This document shows positions 1-13,129 of a stretch of DNA of 64,000 bases, one piece after another. Made by a program: the position numbers and the translations under genes. The notes beneath the pieces were generated by a model that had not been told where the DNA came from, did not search any database, and saw only the letters and a program-made list of their open reading frames with translations. This DNA comes from Nageia nagi (Eukaryota; Pinophyta). Every line of letters begins with the position of its first letter. The first letter of the stretch is position 1. The stretch is from assembly GCA_050084985.1 (NCBI GenBank), contig JBITNC010000001.1, forward strand, positions 47,368,001 to 47,432,000. Direction: 5' to 3'.

Positions 1-246
1 TTCAAGAGTTTGATTTGGTATTTATCACTTAGAAATAAATTAATAAATAGGATATGATATATTTCCTTACCAATAATCCAAGAAATAATGTATCAAATAC
101 TCAAGAAGAGTTACCAAATGAAGTGTACGGTTAGAATATTCATGATCCTAGCATCACCACTACATTGTAGCACTACCTCTCCATTTTTCGAGCCTGAGTA
201 TCCTCAATTATTTTTTGGTTTTATAAAAAATGATAAATGGACCCTA

Positions 247-640
247 TTCTTTTATGGTCCCAAGTGAATTCATAGGGAAATGGTAGGAATTATCCTAATC
301 AATTCTCATGGTGATGTTATACATATGTCTTATCATTTAAGTTTTTATTGCACTAATTATATGGCAGAATATGAAGCTCTTATTTTAGGTATAAAGACTA
401 TAATAATTCTAAAGTTAAAAAATGATAAAAAAAACTTTAATGATTCTCAACTAATAGTAAATTGAGTTTCAAACATCTATAACATGAAATATGCTAGGTT
501 ACAACCATACAAAGAAATGGTGAAAAGTCTTCTTATATACTTTGATGAGTATGAAATTAATAGTATTCCAAGATATAGAAATAGGTATGTTGATGCTATG
601 GCTAGTGACACTTCCCTTTCTCCCTTTAATATATAAAATG
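247..640 (+). pseudogene. Tat-type Ty3/gypsy second RNase H (element D)
   Basis: Degenerate RNase H domain of a Ty3/gypsy polyprotein. Translation shows GIILINSHGDVIH, then AEYEALILGIK, DSQLIVN and, near the end, RYRNRYVDAMASD, in the order expected for the archaeal-type second RNase H that characterises the Tat clade (established knowledge). Stop codons interrupt it at about 265 and 463. Better kept copies of the same domain lie near 46390 and 59300. Bases 1-246 hold no domain I can name. With the integrase that follows, this is the 3' part of a pol gene whose 5' part lies outside the window or is lost. Confidence 0.8.
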
Positions 641-869
641 AGGAGATTATTCTTACAATCAAAAATATAGGTAAGCCATCTCATGAGAATGTTGTTGAAT
701 ATTTTGTTGAGGATCAATGTTATGAAGCTAATTGTATCAATGTGTATGAATGGTATTAAGATATTTTTTATTATCTAAAATATGGTGGTATCCCTATGTC
801 CTTTAATAATAATTATATAATTAGCCTCAAAAATCTATCTATAAAATATATCATCATTGGTGATTTATT

Positions 870-2010
870 ATAAAGAAGGCATTTAGATGGTGGTCTTTTT
901 AGATGTTTAATAAGGCATGAAGTAAAAATGACCCTGCATCAAGCTCATGATGGTGAATGTGGTGGACACTTTAATGATAAATTTATTTATAAAATATTAC
1001 TTATATTAGGTTATTATTGGCCTAATATACTATAGGATTGTAAATTGTATTTTAAGAAATGTAAGTAATGTCAAAAGAATACTAAACTTCAACTTTATCA
1101 TGGTTTGCACTCTATTGTATCACCTTGGTCTTTTTCTATTTGGGCACTTGATTTTATTATTCATAACCCTATTTCAATATATTAACATAATTTTATCATT
1201 ATAGTTATAGAATACTTCATAAAATGGGTCAATCTATCCCCATAAAGTTAGCAAAAGTAGGTAAGTTGTTGAAGTTCTTATTGAATTTATCTTTCTAGAT
1301 ATGGTGTGCCTTCTAAATTATTCATGGATAATGGTACAAGCTTTAAAGGTAATGAAGTTAAAGAGTTTTATGATAAGTATCATATTGAAAGAAAATTCTC
1401 TACACCTTATTATCCCCAAGGTAATGGTCAAACCAAAGCATCTAATAAATTCATAAAGAGTATCCTATCCAAAAATGTTGTAAAGCATGGTAAAGATTGA
1501 CATGAACAACTACCTTATGGTTTGTGGGCCTATATAAAAAGTATAAGGACTTCTATAGGGGAAAACTCTTTCTCCTATTTCTCCTTAATATAAGGTAATG
1601 ATTTCATAGTTTCATTAGATCTAGAGATCCGATCAATTTAAGTTTCACTAGACAATCTCATCCCTAATGAAGATAGAAGAAAAGCTAGATTAGCCTAACT
1701 AGAAATCCTAGATGAAAAGAGGTTTAATGCTCTAGAACACCTTTTTGTCTATAATTATAGAATTCAAAAATCCTATAGTAAAAATATCAAGTCTAAAGAG
1801 TTCAAGGTTGGTGACCTAGTCTAAAAACAAAACCTTGCCAACATAAAATTATTAGAAAATGGAAAGAAAGGTAAGTTCGAACCTAATTGGATAGATCCTT
1901 ACATTGTCATTGCAAATTATGGAAAAGGTGCATATAAATTATCCATAATTGAATGGAAAGAAGAATGTAATTTGATTAATGCTATGCATTTTAAAATGTT
2001 TCATGTCTGA
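870..2010 (+). pseudogene. Ty3/gypsy integrase, element D
   Basis: Integrase with the HHCC zinc-binding region at about 930-1080 (HQAHDGECGGH, then degraded KKCK-stop-CQKN), the first catalytic Asp in WALDFI near 1145, the second in FMDNGTSFKGNE near 1321, and a C-terminal GPY/F-like module (KFEPNWIDPYIV) near 1875. The core ends with NGQTKASNK where the family has Glu in place of the first Lys, so the third catalytic acid is lost. Many in-frame stops are present (for example 1498, 1591, 1986). The final AMHFKMFHV matches the end of pol in the sister copies. It is a dead copy, continuous with the upstream RNase H. Confidence 0.85.
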
Positions 2011-2836
2011 TATTTTTCATAAAAATATGCATTTATCCATATTTAGATACTAACATTTCAAGAAAAAATAAGCAATAATCCAATAATGTTGTTGCATTCC
2101 TAGGGATGTCATTGCATTAAAAGGGTCAACAATGTCAAAAAATTAATTATTTCTTTATTGATAATGGTAAAACAATGAAAAATATAGTTCATTTCTTTGC
2201 TTACCTTGTATTTCATAACAAGTTACTTATCATAAATATTGCTTGTCAAATCATATCGCATGTCAAAATTATTTTCATATCATTGATCTTACCATTTGAT
2301 GCCTTTATAAGGAAGGGTCACTCTTATTAGAAAATATATGGAAACATGGTGGATTGGGAAACCAAGTTGATCATTATTATCATTTCACACCTTCATAAGA
2401 AAGGGTCAATCTTATCATTTAGCATATTTGTAAGAAGGGCCATCCATATCAAACATATATGGCAATATCCATAATTTAACTTCATACACTTAGTGGGTAA
2501 GTTACCAAGGATTAGTTTGATATATTATCATTTACATACTTTCTATATCATGATTTTTAATGTCTATATTTGAGATATCTTATACAAAAATATTTCTTAT
2601 CAAAGTTATTTTTCAGGTTCCTTTACCTTTACCTTGGATTGCTCCTATGACGAGAGGCCCATCATGTCTCAATAAAGTCAAAGAGGGGCATAATATAGGT
2701 GAAAAATTAGGGCACATAAAGTTATTGTAGTGAGATAAATTTTCAAGGAGTACTTTCTTATTTATCTTGTTATAATTTTAATTTATGCTTTGATTATCTT
2801 TTATCCTAAGCATGAAACCATATTCAAAGTGGGGCA
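2011..2836 (+). other. 3' untranslated region and polypurine tracts of element D
   Basis: Non-coding, AT-rich stretch after the integrase. It contains two purine-rich runs of polypurine-tract type, AAAGAGGGGCA (about 2680-2690) and CAAAGTGGGGCA (about 2825-2836). The same AAAGAGGGG signature precedes the LTRs at 49155, 49923 and 61998. The second run directly precedes LTR-like sequence and is the better candidate. Repeats of the form RGRARGGGYCAHYCTTATCA occur around 2310-2450 but are short. No gene is seen. Confidence 0.45.
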
Positions 2837-3540
2837 TCTATTAATACTTAAAAAAGAATTTTAAATTAATTAAAATGCCCTTTAAGTATTTGAAATGATT
2901 TATTTATTTTATTAAATAAATACTCTTATCATTGTGCAAACTCATCTACCTTTATATTTTATGATAACAAATCAACCCAACATCATAATAAGCATAAGGA
3001 GGACCCTTAGCACTAGACTTATTACCTATAAAGGTGGAAGGGTTATGCATAAGAAATTATGATACGATCTTGAATCCTTGATAGGTGGCAATATACTTGT
3101 GTCATTCTTGATTGGTGTTTCTTAATACCACCTATCATTTTTGCATTTTGTTATCCTCTAAGATTTGCATTCCTACGATCTTTTTTATCCATTTGTAAGA
3201 GATATTTTGAGCATAAAAGGTGAGACAATAACATCAATCGAAAGGATGAGGCATTCTCAAAAGGTAATTAGGTAGCATTGTTGGGTTCCTAGTATTAATG
3301 TTGGTTTGAGGTTGGATCTGTAGCTCCATGTTTTGAGGAAACTCATTATTTATCCTCTTTCGATTGAATATCACCTTTGTTCATCATGACAAGTAAAATA
3401 CAAGTTTGTATCTTTCATAAATCCAATTTGATAGGTCAAGATCAATTAGATCATTTTCATCATTTACTATTATTTCATTGTTAATTGGTTAAATTTAATT
3501 TACTATAAATAACCATAATTATTACTATTTCAATTATAAC
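2837..3540 (+). repeat. Putative LTR remnant of element D
   Basis: The sequence follows a polypurine tract, and its opening (CTATTAATACTTAAAAAAG) resembles the start of the better defined LTRs at 39973, 49923 and 53730. About 300 bp in it has TGATAGGTGG paired with CCACCTATCA across a ~40-bp loop, matching the ACCACCTATCT region of those LTRs. The right end is unclear because copia sequence begins near 3560. The call is by resemblance only; no second LTR of this element is in the window. Confidence 0.4.
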
Positions 3541-3559
3541 AAATGACATGGGTACTATT

Positions 3560-5760
3560 CTTGAAATATAAATGAGAAGAACTTGAAATATTTAATATCT
3601 TCAAAATTTAAGTTGAGAATCAAATTAAATTCCTAAGATTAGATAGAGGAGGAGAATTTATTTCAAAATATTTTACAAAGTATTATGAAAAAATTGGTAT
3701 TATGAGATAATTTTTCAACTACTAGGATGTTGTAGAGAGAAAGAATAAAGAGCAAGAACTATATTAACTGAGAGCAAAGTAGCTAATATATTCTATAAGG
3801 AGGTAGTTCATAAAATGGTTTATAATTAAAAAAAGTTCATACTAAGGCTAAATGATATAAAAACACCATATTAGATGTGATTCAGTAGAAAAGTGATAAT
3901 AAAACATTTCAAGATATTTCAAGGGCTATATCTGAAGAACTGAAGATAATCTTGGCATATTTGAGGATAGAGTGGATGAAGGTATTTTTCTTGGTTATTA
4001 TACAAAAAGCAAATGTTATACATGTTATAATAAGAGGTTAAGAAAATTTATTGAAAGTGCTAATATCAAAGTTGATAAAAGGAGAGAACTACCAACCAAT
4101 AATGAAGAGAAATTTCCTATTTTTTAAGAGTTAATCAAAGGAGAAAAGGAGGATAAGAAAGAGGAGAATACAAAAAGTGAATCAGAATATGATGAATTAG
4201 AGGAAGAAAAATAAAAAGATAAGAAAAAAAGATCATCTCAAAGAATAGATAATTAGAGATCCCAAAGTTAGTACTCAAACAAGAAGAAAAATTATAATAC
4301 CTTACTCCTTATTATCCAATATTAAACCCAAAAATATTATAGAAGCAAGTAAAGATGAAAATTGGGTAAACCTAATGGAAGAAGATTTGAACTAGATTGG
4401 AAAGAACAAGACTTTGGAGCTAGTGACAAGACCAATGAATAAGAACATTATTGATAGCAAGTGGATTTTTCAAAATAAGATAAATGGAGATGGACAAGTT
4501 TTCATAAATAAGGCAAGGTTAGTTTACAAACTATATGAACAAGTTGAACTAAGTATGTTTCTTGCATTAGCATTTGATAAAAATTTCAAAGTTTATCAAA
4601 TGGCTATAAAATCATCTTTTTTTAATAGCAAACTTGAAAAAGAGGTTTTTATTGAGAACTAAATTATTTTTAGCTAGGAGATTATCCTAACATGGTTTTT
4701 AGTTTGAATAAAGCATTATATAGTTTGAAACAAGTAACTTGATCATGGTATGCAAGGCTGGACAACTATATCCAACAGTAGGTTTCAATAAAGGTATGGT
4801 GGACAACAATTTGTATGTTAAATTTGAATAATAATTATCAAATTATTATTTTTGTGTATGCATATGATATCATATTTGGAAGTAGAAAATATGAGTTATG
4901 CAAATATTTTTCAACCATGATGCAAAATGAGTTTGAGATGTCAATAATAGTGATCTTTCTTATTTTCCTTATTTGCAAGTCAATCAATTAGAGAAAGATA
5001 TATTAATTTCTCAAATCAAATATGTGAATGAAATGTTGAAGAAATTTATAATAGAATATTGCAAGATGATTAATACTCTCATGAAAATTTTATGTAAGTT
5101 GATCAAGGATGAAAATCATAAGTTGATCAAGGATGAAAAATCAACACCTGTAGATCAAACCATGTATAGATCCATGATTAGAAGCTTGTTGTACTTAACT
5201 ACTATAAGATCAGATATTTTGTAGGTAGTATGTATGGTGGTAAGATTTCAAGCCAATCCTAAGGAAACTCATGTTACTATGATAAAAAGGATTTTTTGGT
5301 ACATTAAGGGCATGATGGAGTATGGTTTGTTGTATCCAAAAGGTAAGGAATTCACTCTTATTGCTTATTCAGATGCATATTGGGAAGAATGTGTAAATGA
5401 TAGAAAAAGTACAAGTGGATGAGTATTCTATATTGGTGACAATGTTAATGCACAACATAAAAAAAATTGAGAATCAATTTCATTATCTACAACTAAGGTA
5501 GAGTACTTTATAGCAACATCATATTGAACACAAGTGTTATGAATGAAACAAACTTTGAAAGATCTTCGAATTCATTTCAACGAGCCTATTTTAGTTATAT
5601 GTGACAATAATAGTGCAATAGATATCTAAAATAATCTAGTCATGATTTTATTCCTACAATAGAGTAGGTAGATAATATTTTTACTAAATCATTACCCAAG
5701 GAAGTTATTAAATATCTACACAAAAAGTTGGGAGTGCATACTCTTCCCAAGCACTAATTG
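3560..5760 (+). pseudogene. Ty1/copia pol remnant (integrase end, RT, RNase H)
   Basis: Degenerate copia polyprotein in several frames. Near 3620 is the integrase motif LRLDRGGEFISKYF. The RT opens near 4410 with LELVTRPMNK, then SKWIFQNKINGDGQV and KARLVYK. The catalytic box reads YAYDIIFGS at 4857-4883, where copia has YVDD, so the first catalytic Asp is Tyr. RNase H follows with YSDAYWEECVNDRKSTSG (about 5366-5422), SLSTTKVEYFIATS and CDNNSAID. Frame breaks and stops are numerous. The glutamate-rich linker between integrase and RT lies at about 4080-4260. The 5' end (gag, protease, 5' LTR) is absent, so this is a truncated copy. Confidence 0.88.
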
Positions 5761-5961
5761 GTGACTAGGAGCACATTCTTAAGTAAATCAATTTTTCATT
5801 ATCTTATTTTACTATACTCCTATTTATGATTCTTATTTTTATTATAACATATTCATAAGAATTTTTTGTATGGATTCAGGGGGAGTTTACAGTAGCCCAT
5901 TGTCATTGTTATCAAAGGGGGAGAAGATCTACAAGAAAATATGTATGTGTTGTCAACAATT

Positions 5962-7300
5962 CTAAAGGGGGAGATTGTTGAGCAAGGTATTATTATTATG
6001 ATCAATAAAATTTGTAGGAAAGGTTTGGTACATGCTCAAACCTTGTATGGAGATGTTCAATTTTTACGAGTATATGTTTGATGCTCGAGTGGAGTTACAA
6101 AAGTTATCAAAGTTGTTCATTTTTGGTGGAACATTGGTCATTGTTCAAAAGTAGGAATGGATTATGTTGGAAAACCTGATATTTTATTTGGAATCTAGTT
6201 GGATAGTATTTGGTATGGTTTTGGTATGGTTAAAGTGTTGGATAGGTTAGTTGCATCATCAATTTATTGTTGGATAATTTTGTACATTGTTAGATAGGAG
6301 TCAAATATGCATTAAATTCCATCTTGCCAAAGGTGTTACAAATAATATTTGATGAGTTAAATTTTGAAATTTAAACTATAGGTGTGGTTTTGACCAAGAA
6401 TATGTGTTTGAAATTGCATCTCATTCATATACCTAAGGAGAAAGTTATGGTTATTGCAAAATTCCCTATCAATTCCTTTTTGCAATCAAATTTGCATAAA
6501 GGCAATCTTATTAGAGGTGTTTCAAATAAGATGTGAAAAGTTAAAAATTGAAATTTAAAATAGAGTTAGTGGTTTGAAAAAGAACATGTTATTCAAATTT
6601 TAACTCATACAGAGACTTGAGGGGAAAATTATAGCTATTTCAAAATCCCCTATCAGTTCTTTTTAGCAGTTTTGAAAAAGAGAGTTTAAAGAGGCAAAAT
6701 CAAAAGTTTTGAGATGTAGTCTCATATTTAATTATTCAACATGGTTAATATTATTTTTGAAGTTATCCTTTTGGTGTGTAATTAATGATATTATATGTTT
6801 ATAAATACAAGCAGCAAAAATCCTCATCTTTAAAGACAGTGCAATTAGAACAAGAAAATAATGTTATTATTATTATTATTATCATCATAATCATCATCAT
6901 CATCATCATCATCATCACTATCACTATCACTATCACTATCACTATTATTATTATTATTACTTGGTTTCTTTATAGTGTGGAGTCTAAGATGACTTAAGTG
7001 ATTTTAAATGAACTCAACATCATATTATATCATATCCATTGGATCTTATGAGATTGAGATCTAATCTCAACCTTCCATAGTTAAATATAAGGTTGGAATT
7101 TATTCTCACTTTAGGGCATGAGAATAAAAATATGTTTTAGGGTTTCATTTGGTGAGAATCAGTTGAGAATTATGGATTGGTGAATTTTGATAAATTCATG
7201 AGGATTAGTGTAAGTTTTATGTTGTTTTAAAATAATGAAATGCATTCATAATATAAGGGTTTTTCTTGTATAGAAAAGTATCGTATAAAAATATGTCCCT
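5962..7300 (+). repeat. Copia polypurine tract and 3' LTR (right end uncertain)
   Basis: After copia RNase H comes a purine tract, AAAGGGGGAGAT (about 5964-5975), immediately followed by TGTTGAGCAAGG, a typical copia LTR start at 5976. A similar run, AAAGGGGGAGAAGAT, occurs 50 bp upstream. The LTR probably runs past the triplet microsatellite at 6863; I cannot fix its end because no 5' LTR is present for comparison. 7300 is only a guess. Confidence 0.5.
6863..6959 (+). repeat. Compound triplet and hexamer microsatellite
   Basis: A run of ATT triplets passes into ATC triplets, then ACTATC hexamers and back to ATT. The stop-free frame across it (poly-Ile/Thr) is a by-product of the repeat and not a gene. 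It lies inside the probable copia LTR. Confidence 0.9.
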
Positions 7301-8219
7301 TGTATTTTGGGTACAACTTTTGATTTGGATGCATGTTCTAGCCCATTTATTTTCTAAATCATGCAAAATTTAAGGATCTATAATTTTTTCATGTCTCCTA
7401 AATTTGATGTTATTTAAGGTTTAAAACATCATCTTATGGTGTAGATTTGCATTTTTATTTGAAGAGGGTTTTGTTGAGTTAATGAATAGGGTTGTGTTTT
7501 ATGTGCAAAGAATTAGGATTCAGATGATCAATATGCATATGGATAAAGTAATGGCTAGGTGAAAATATTATTGTATGAAAAATAATTAATGAGCTATAAA
7601 TTGAACAAGGTTCTATAAAAATAAGGTATTTTATGTCAAAATTCTCTTATTAATTTTTAAAGTTTGAATAGGTGCTTGGCAATAGGGGTAAATGCTTCTT
7701 ACAATTAGTGTTGTAAAACATTGGGCTAGTTCATACCATTCCCTATAGTTGGTGCTACAAAAAATATTATAAGACCAAATATTTTCTAAGGTTTTATTTG
7801 GATGGAATTTCAAATAATCCATAATTGGCATAGTGATTTTTCCCACATCAAGTTTCTAATATATATTTGGTGTAATGTGATGCATGTTTGTGTGATTTTT
7901 TATTTTAATTTGAGTATCTTGTAAGGGTTTGATTATTGAGTTAAATTTTAATACATATTGATTCATACCCTATCATTATCACACTTATATCAACAATCCT
8001 AAGTCATACACACATCACTAATCACTCAATTAATTCTCTGATTCATAATAGATAATATTCTAGAAATTACCAGCGTACAATCCCACACACATAGCACACT
8101 TTTGGAAATTTGGTACACTATTACCATCACATCATCTAATACAATACATACCCTAGTGAATATCTTACCATTTATCTCTATTGGAATCCTACAATTCTTA
8201 ACTCATACCACACTTTAAC
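7301..8219. other. Unassigned AT-rich sequence
   Basis: No coding similarity or repeat structure recognised. The first part may still belong to the copia LTR. Short open frames here lack any motif. Confidence 0.4.
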
Positions 8220-8229
8220 AACAACAAGA

Positions 8230-9560
8230 AATATGAAGAAAACATATGAGTTGGGAAGATAAGAAGGTGAAAAGCATCCTAGCGACAAAGGGTCAAATTA
8301 TGCTACAAAGTTAAATTATTCTAAAGGGAAAGAAACTACATATGGCCATTACTTAATACACCCCCATTGTAGAAGCTCCATAAGGATTGACAAATACACC
8401 CATTGAGTTGAATTTTGTTAGTATATCCTAGGAGGATAAGAACAAGTTTCTTTATACCTCTATAGAATTGGTGAAGAGTGATTCCATAAGATATGATATA
8501 AAATATAAAAAGGAGGTTGATAAAAATGCTCTTTTGACTACTCAATTGAACACTACCAAGTAATAAATCAAGGTCCTATCTAAATAGATCAATGATTTAA
8601 CCTCTTCCATAGGTCAGGCACCATCTAGTAAGGAAATAAAGTAAAAGGAAGAGGCAATGGTAGTGCAAGTAATAGAGCTAACTCAAATCAAAAAATAACT
8701 TGGGCCTATGAAATGGTGTTTGCTCAAAAATAAGGAGATATTAAGCAAAAAAATAAAGACACTATCAAAGCTAATACCATCAAATTATCCTGGAAGGATG
8801 TAGAGATAGTATCCAAGGTGGTTGAGTTAGCACAAAAGGATGCTCAAATTGCTTCAAAGGGAAAAGTAGTTTCTTAAATAGATGTAGAGCTCATAAATCA
8901 TGCCAATTTAGAGGCCTATAATGATGAAAATATAAAAATTTTGAATCAACAATTCCTGGCCTTACAAAAAATGATCGAATTCAATGCTAATGTGTTAGCT
9001 AACTTGAAGAAGAAATATTGGTCTAATATGAAATAAGAGCTCAAGGGTTTTTTCTAACTAATAGATTATATAAATATGATCAAAAAGCTTTAACTAAGAT
9101 AAAACCTAAATTATATATAACTCAAGATACTATTAACTTAAAGAAAGAGAAAGCATGAGAAGCCATTCAAAACATCAATTGGTTCTTTGATTTAGGGCTA
9201 AATAGAACTTAGGTGGGATATAGGAAGAAAGTATTAGTTTGGGATGCAAATATCATAAATCTATATGAGGTTATCATATAAGGAAGAACATATAAATAAT
9301 TTTTATAGCAAGAGTTAAAAACTATATAAGAAGAATTGAATTCTCTAATTTTAAGATTCCTAAATATGTAGAGAAAAGATGGAACTCTAATGATAGATGA
9401 AGAATTTCAATCCTCTATCACTGCAACAATTGAGTATGTGATAGAGCTCATAATATGGATAGTACATCATACTCTAATGAAAATATTTTAAATTTTGTGG
9501 AGAAGTTGAGCATGTTGTTGTTAAAGGATAAAGAGATAGTCTAGAGGTATACATAAATAT
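8230..9560 (+). pseudogene. Decayed coding-like stretch, unknown protein
   Basis: I do not recognise this. In shifting frames it reads as a Lys/Glu/Asn/Gln-rich protein suggestive of coiled coil, for example KKEVDKNALLTTQLNTTK near 8510 and VEIVSKVVELAQKDAQIASK near 8800, then LNQQFLALQKMIEFNANV near 8942. Stops and frameshifts are frequent. Such low-complexity helical proteins are common as gag or extra ORFs of plant retroelements, but no zinc knuckle or other diagnostic motif is visible. Flanks 9560-10437 show nothing recognisable. Confidence 0.3.
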
Positions 9561-10437
9561 CTTACGAGAAGCTAAACAAGGTGCTCTCAATAGAATGCAA
9601 CTTGGCTACATTTTTAGATCCACTTTTAGAAGAGAGGGCCCTTATATAAACAATTTTAGGCATGTATTAAGGGAGTTAATTAAATTTTATTCCTATAATT
9701 TTTTAGGAAAAATCTCCCTTAAAAGTTGCCAAATGTATATGTAAATACTAGAATAAAATATTATATATTTTTGTAAGAATAAGTATGAATTTATTGTGTG
9801 TGTATAATAGAAATTATTTTCATAACTTAATCAATATTTGAATATAATAAAATAGATAAAATTTAAGTAATTATATGTGTTGACATCAAAAAGAGGAGTT
9901 ATCAAAGAACCTACAATGTAAAATACCTTCAAAAGCTCTAACTCCAAGAGTATGCACAAGGTGATATCAATATTTGATGAATGAGATATCAATGAATATT
10001 ACAAAGAAAATCAACCACCACTAGATTAGAAAGGGATTTTGGAAGTAGTTTTAAATCACCACCTATCATATTTACCAACCATTATCTTCCCACCATCTAT
10101 AGTCCCCTCTATATAGTGATGGCTAAACACCATCTATATATGGTACTCAAAATTGTATTCTAATGTCATACAAAGGTGGTTATAAACTATTTATCTATTA
10201 ACCAAAATAGGTGGATTTAAATGACCCTAAAATTGATTTATTATTTTTTTAAAGTGGTGATTTTATCTTTTGCTTTATGGTTTAAAAAAAATAGGGTGTA
10301 TCCTAGAAGCATTCTTTCAAATGAAAGAATAGTTCCAAGTTACATCATCCTCATTTACCCAAGGTGCCTAAGATAGATCATAGTGAGCCTAATTATGATG
10401 TTGGCCATGGATTCCCAAATTATGGCCTAATAGAACT
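9561..10437. other. Unassigned flank left of element E
   Basis: AT-rich, no coding motif or tandem structure recognised. The last five bases (GAACT, 10433-10437) form the probable target-site duplication of element E. Confidence 0.4.
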
Positions 10438-11357
10438 CATAGATTCCAAAAAATGAACCTTCTTTTGATAGGCAAAACAAGTATGAATAATTAAAAGATT
10501 ATTATAAAGTTTACTATAAAAATCCAATCACTAGCACCTGACATCAATTTTCTAGAAACCCAAGCTAGATGTTGGAGTTCAATACCTAGATCTAAATGAC
10601 TCTATGATTGGAAAAATTAAAATAAAAAGGGTAACTTTTGAGGTAACTTGAATAAAAAGCTATGGATGATGGATGACTCAGTATCCATCCTACATGTCCA
10701 TGCTTCGGATCATAGCCGTGACAAATCTAGGTAAGCTTTTTTATCTATATTCTTGTCTCAAAATTATAAATGTTATCTATTTCTAAAATATATAAGTTAA
10801 ACCTTCAACATTGAAGTAAGGGGCCCAATTTGAAAGTAAAGTTACTCTGTTGAAATATATTTAGACTTAATGAGTTGAGTGCTTAATGTTTTATGCCTTT
10901 ACATGCATGTTTTACATTTAGTATTACATTTATTTTCTTATATGAACAAGTATGTTTGATATCTTTTCTATTTGCATGTATGCAAGGTCCATCAATTTTG
11001 AGAAGTGGAGTTGATTAGAGATATTTGTACAGAGTTAAAGAAGAGAAATCCTCACTTTTTGTAAGATCTAGAAGATAATTTTCAAAGCTTGCATACACTA
11101 TTGCAAAAACTTCAGTGACTAGAATCAAATGCCAGTGATTGAGGTCAATTGTCAAACAACTGAAGTGGGTCACTATCAACTCTATAAATTTCCATAGATG
11201 CCAAAATATTATTTTGCAAAAAACCCTTTTGGTAAGGCAACAAATAAAAGAGATTTATAATTGTATTATTAAGGTCTATTTGAAAATTAATAAAGAAAAT
11301 ATCGGTTGTAATGTTTCTTCTCTTGTTCTCTAATAGGATTACTTTTTTAATACAACA
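10438..11357 (+). repeat. 5' LTR of element E
   Basis: Aligns by eye along its length with 23604-24522; shared stretches include ATCAATTTTCT, AAAAAGCTATGG, ATCCATCCTACATGT and TTCAACATTGAAGTAAGG. The original TG start is mutated here (reads CATAGATTCC against TGTAGACACT in the 3' copy). It ends in CA at 11356-11357. Confidence 0.8.
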
Positions 11358-11359
11358 TT

Positions 11360-11376
11360 ATGGTGCTAGAAGGAGG
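11360..11376 (+). other. Probable primer-binding site of element E
   Basis: Two bases after the LTR, TGGTGCTAGAAGGAGGG begins with TGG, as primer-binding sites complementary to a tRNA CCA end do. I cannot name the tRNA from sequence alone. Confidence 0.4.
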
Positions 11377-13129
11377 GTTCATCGTATACAAACAACATCA
11401 GTAACAAAATATGGGGGGTTTTCTACACTTTTATATTTATTTTTCATAGTTTGTGTCATGTGGTATTGAAGCTAATTTCATTTTGTTTATTCTATGTTTT
11501 TCCAGTTTTGAGTTGCAAGATCACTAATGATTGGAATTTAAAAGTCAACTACTAGACTAGGATGCCAATGACTGGGTTAAAATGCCAATGATTCAATATA
11601 GAGGTCTAATTCTTTATCCTTATCGATATGATAAGCATAGCTTAGGAATTAAATATGGGAATCAAAAATGAATTTTTTTTTGTGATTCCTCTTACTCAAA
11701 GTGCATCTAGGGGAGGGTATTTTATTATTAATGGTAACATGCATTATTTTTGATACTTTTGTTATTCAAAGTTTCAATATTTTATTTACCTATTTTTTTG
11801 TGTAGGGATCATACAAACAAACTAATTCATTTGATATTTTTTTGTTTTGTCCATGTATGCTCTTCCTTTGCACTAAAAAGTGATCTAAGGTGACCAGAAT
11901 GGATTTGATAGAAAAAGGTAAATGAACTTTTCTTTAATGAACTTTTATTTTTTCACATGATCACATCAATTTGGTAAATGAGCCTACACTAAGTCACTTC
12001 CACACTTAGGAAGGGGTAATTAATCATCATTAAAAATGGGATGAACCTAAGGTGAGTGAATCAGGTTTGAGGTAGATTAGGATACATTAAATCATTTATG
12101 AATTTGGTGGTTACATTTTACACATTAAAAAACTCTTTATTCATATACCTTAACATGTTGAAATATGGTCAAATGATTATGACTTATAAGAGAGATAAAA
12201 TGAACTTACATTAAAGAAAATTTACCCACATTAAAGGCTTCTTACTTATCTTCCCTTACCATGTTGAAAGGCAATTGAAGGAGATTATGACTTGTAAGAA
12301 GAGGTAATAAAACACATATAAATATTTCATTTGGTTAATTAACCTCATTAAAAGGTAATGAATCTCATAGGTTATTTAGATCAACTTATACACTAATTAA
12401 AGTATTTCTTGAATCATAAAAAAAAAAGTTTAACTAATGGACATGTATGGTTGGGAGGGCTAGAATTTGTATCCATGAGTACTTTACTTTGCTTAAATTC
12501 ATGATCATGATACCTATTAAAATGAACATCAATGAGTTAGAGGTCATTACCAATCTTATTTTCTTGTGTTCCCATGGATAACATATGATGATCCTTAGAG
12601 ACAAAACTTGGAGATGAATAGCAGGTTAATAGGTTATAAGTTATTACTTTTCATCGAATGACTATAAGGGCTATACTCAGATTTAATCACTGAGGTAGTT
12701 CTCAATAGCATTCCTTTAATCCCATTGCACTAAGGAGAATACTTTAAGTACCAAGTTGTTACTTAGCCATAGATAGCCTAGTAGGATTACTAGCTACCTA
12801 CCTTGATTATACATTTGACTAGATAAAATAATCTATAAAAACTAAAAAGATTAAAATGTACAATTCACATCGCTTATACTAAAAATATTAATTTAATATA
12901 TCAAAAAACTAAAAAAGATAATTACACCAAAATGGTAATTTTGCATGTAGGTTGTTTGTGCATTTAATTATTTTCCTCACAAACATAAAATTTAAAAGAT
13001 GAAAAATAGAACTACTATGCTCGATGTTTGCTTTCTTTTTATAGTTTGGTAAACAATAAAACAAAAAATGATAATGGTTAACACTTGTTCTCACAAAGAT
13101 CATCAAGATCAATAACTACATGATGAAAA
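11377..13129 (+). other. Long leader of element E
   Basis: About 1.75 kb between primer-binding site and gag with no coding motif. Contains near-copies of ATGCCAATGACT (about 11561-11600), also found in the LTR and 3' region, and a degenerate two-copy repeat of about 130 bp (about 12141-12350) built on ACCATGTTGAAA and GATTATGACTTRTAAGA. Confidence 0.45.

Noticed and set aside
6785-6997. 70-codon open frame with poly-Ile
   Set aside because: A by-product of the triplet microsatellite in the copia LTR.
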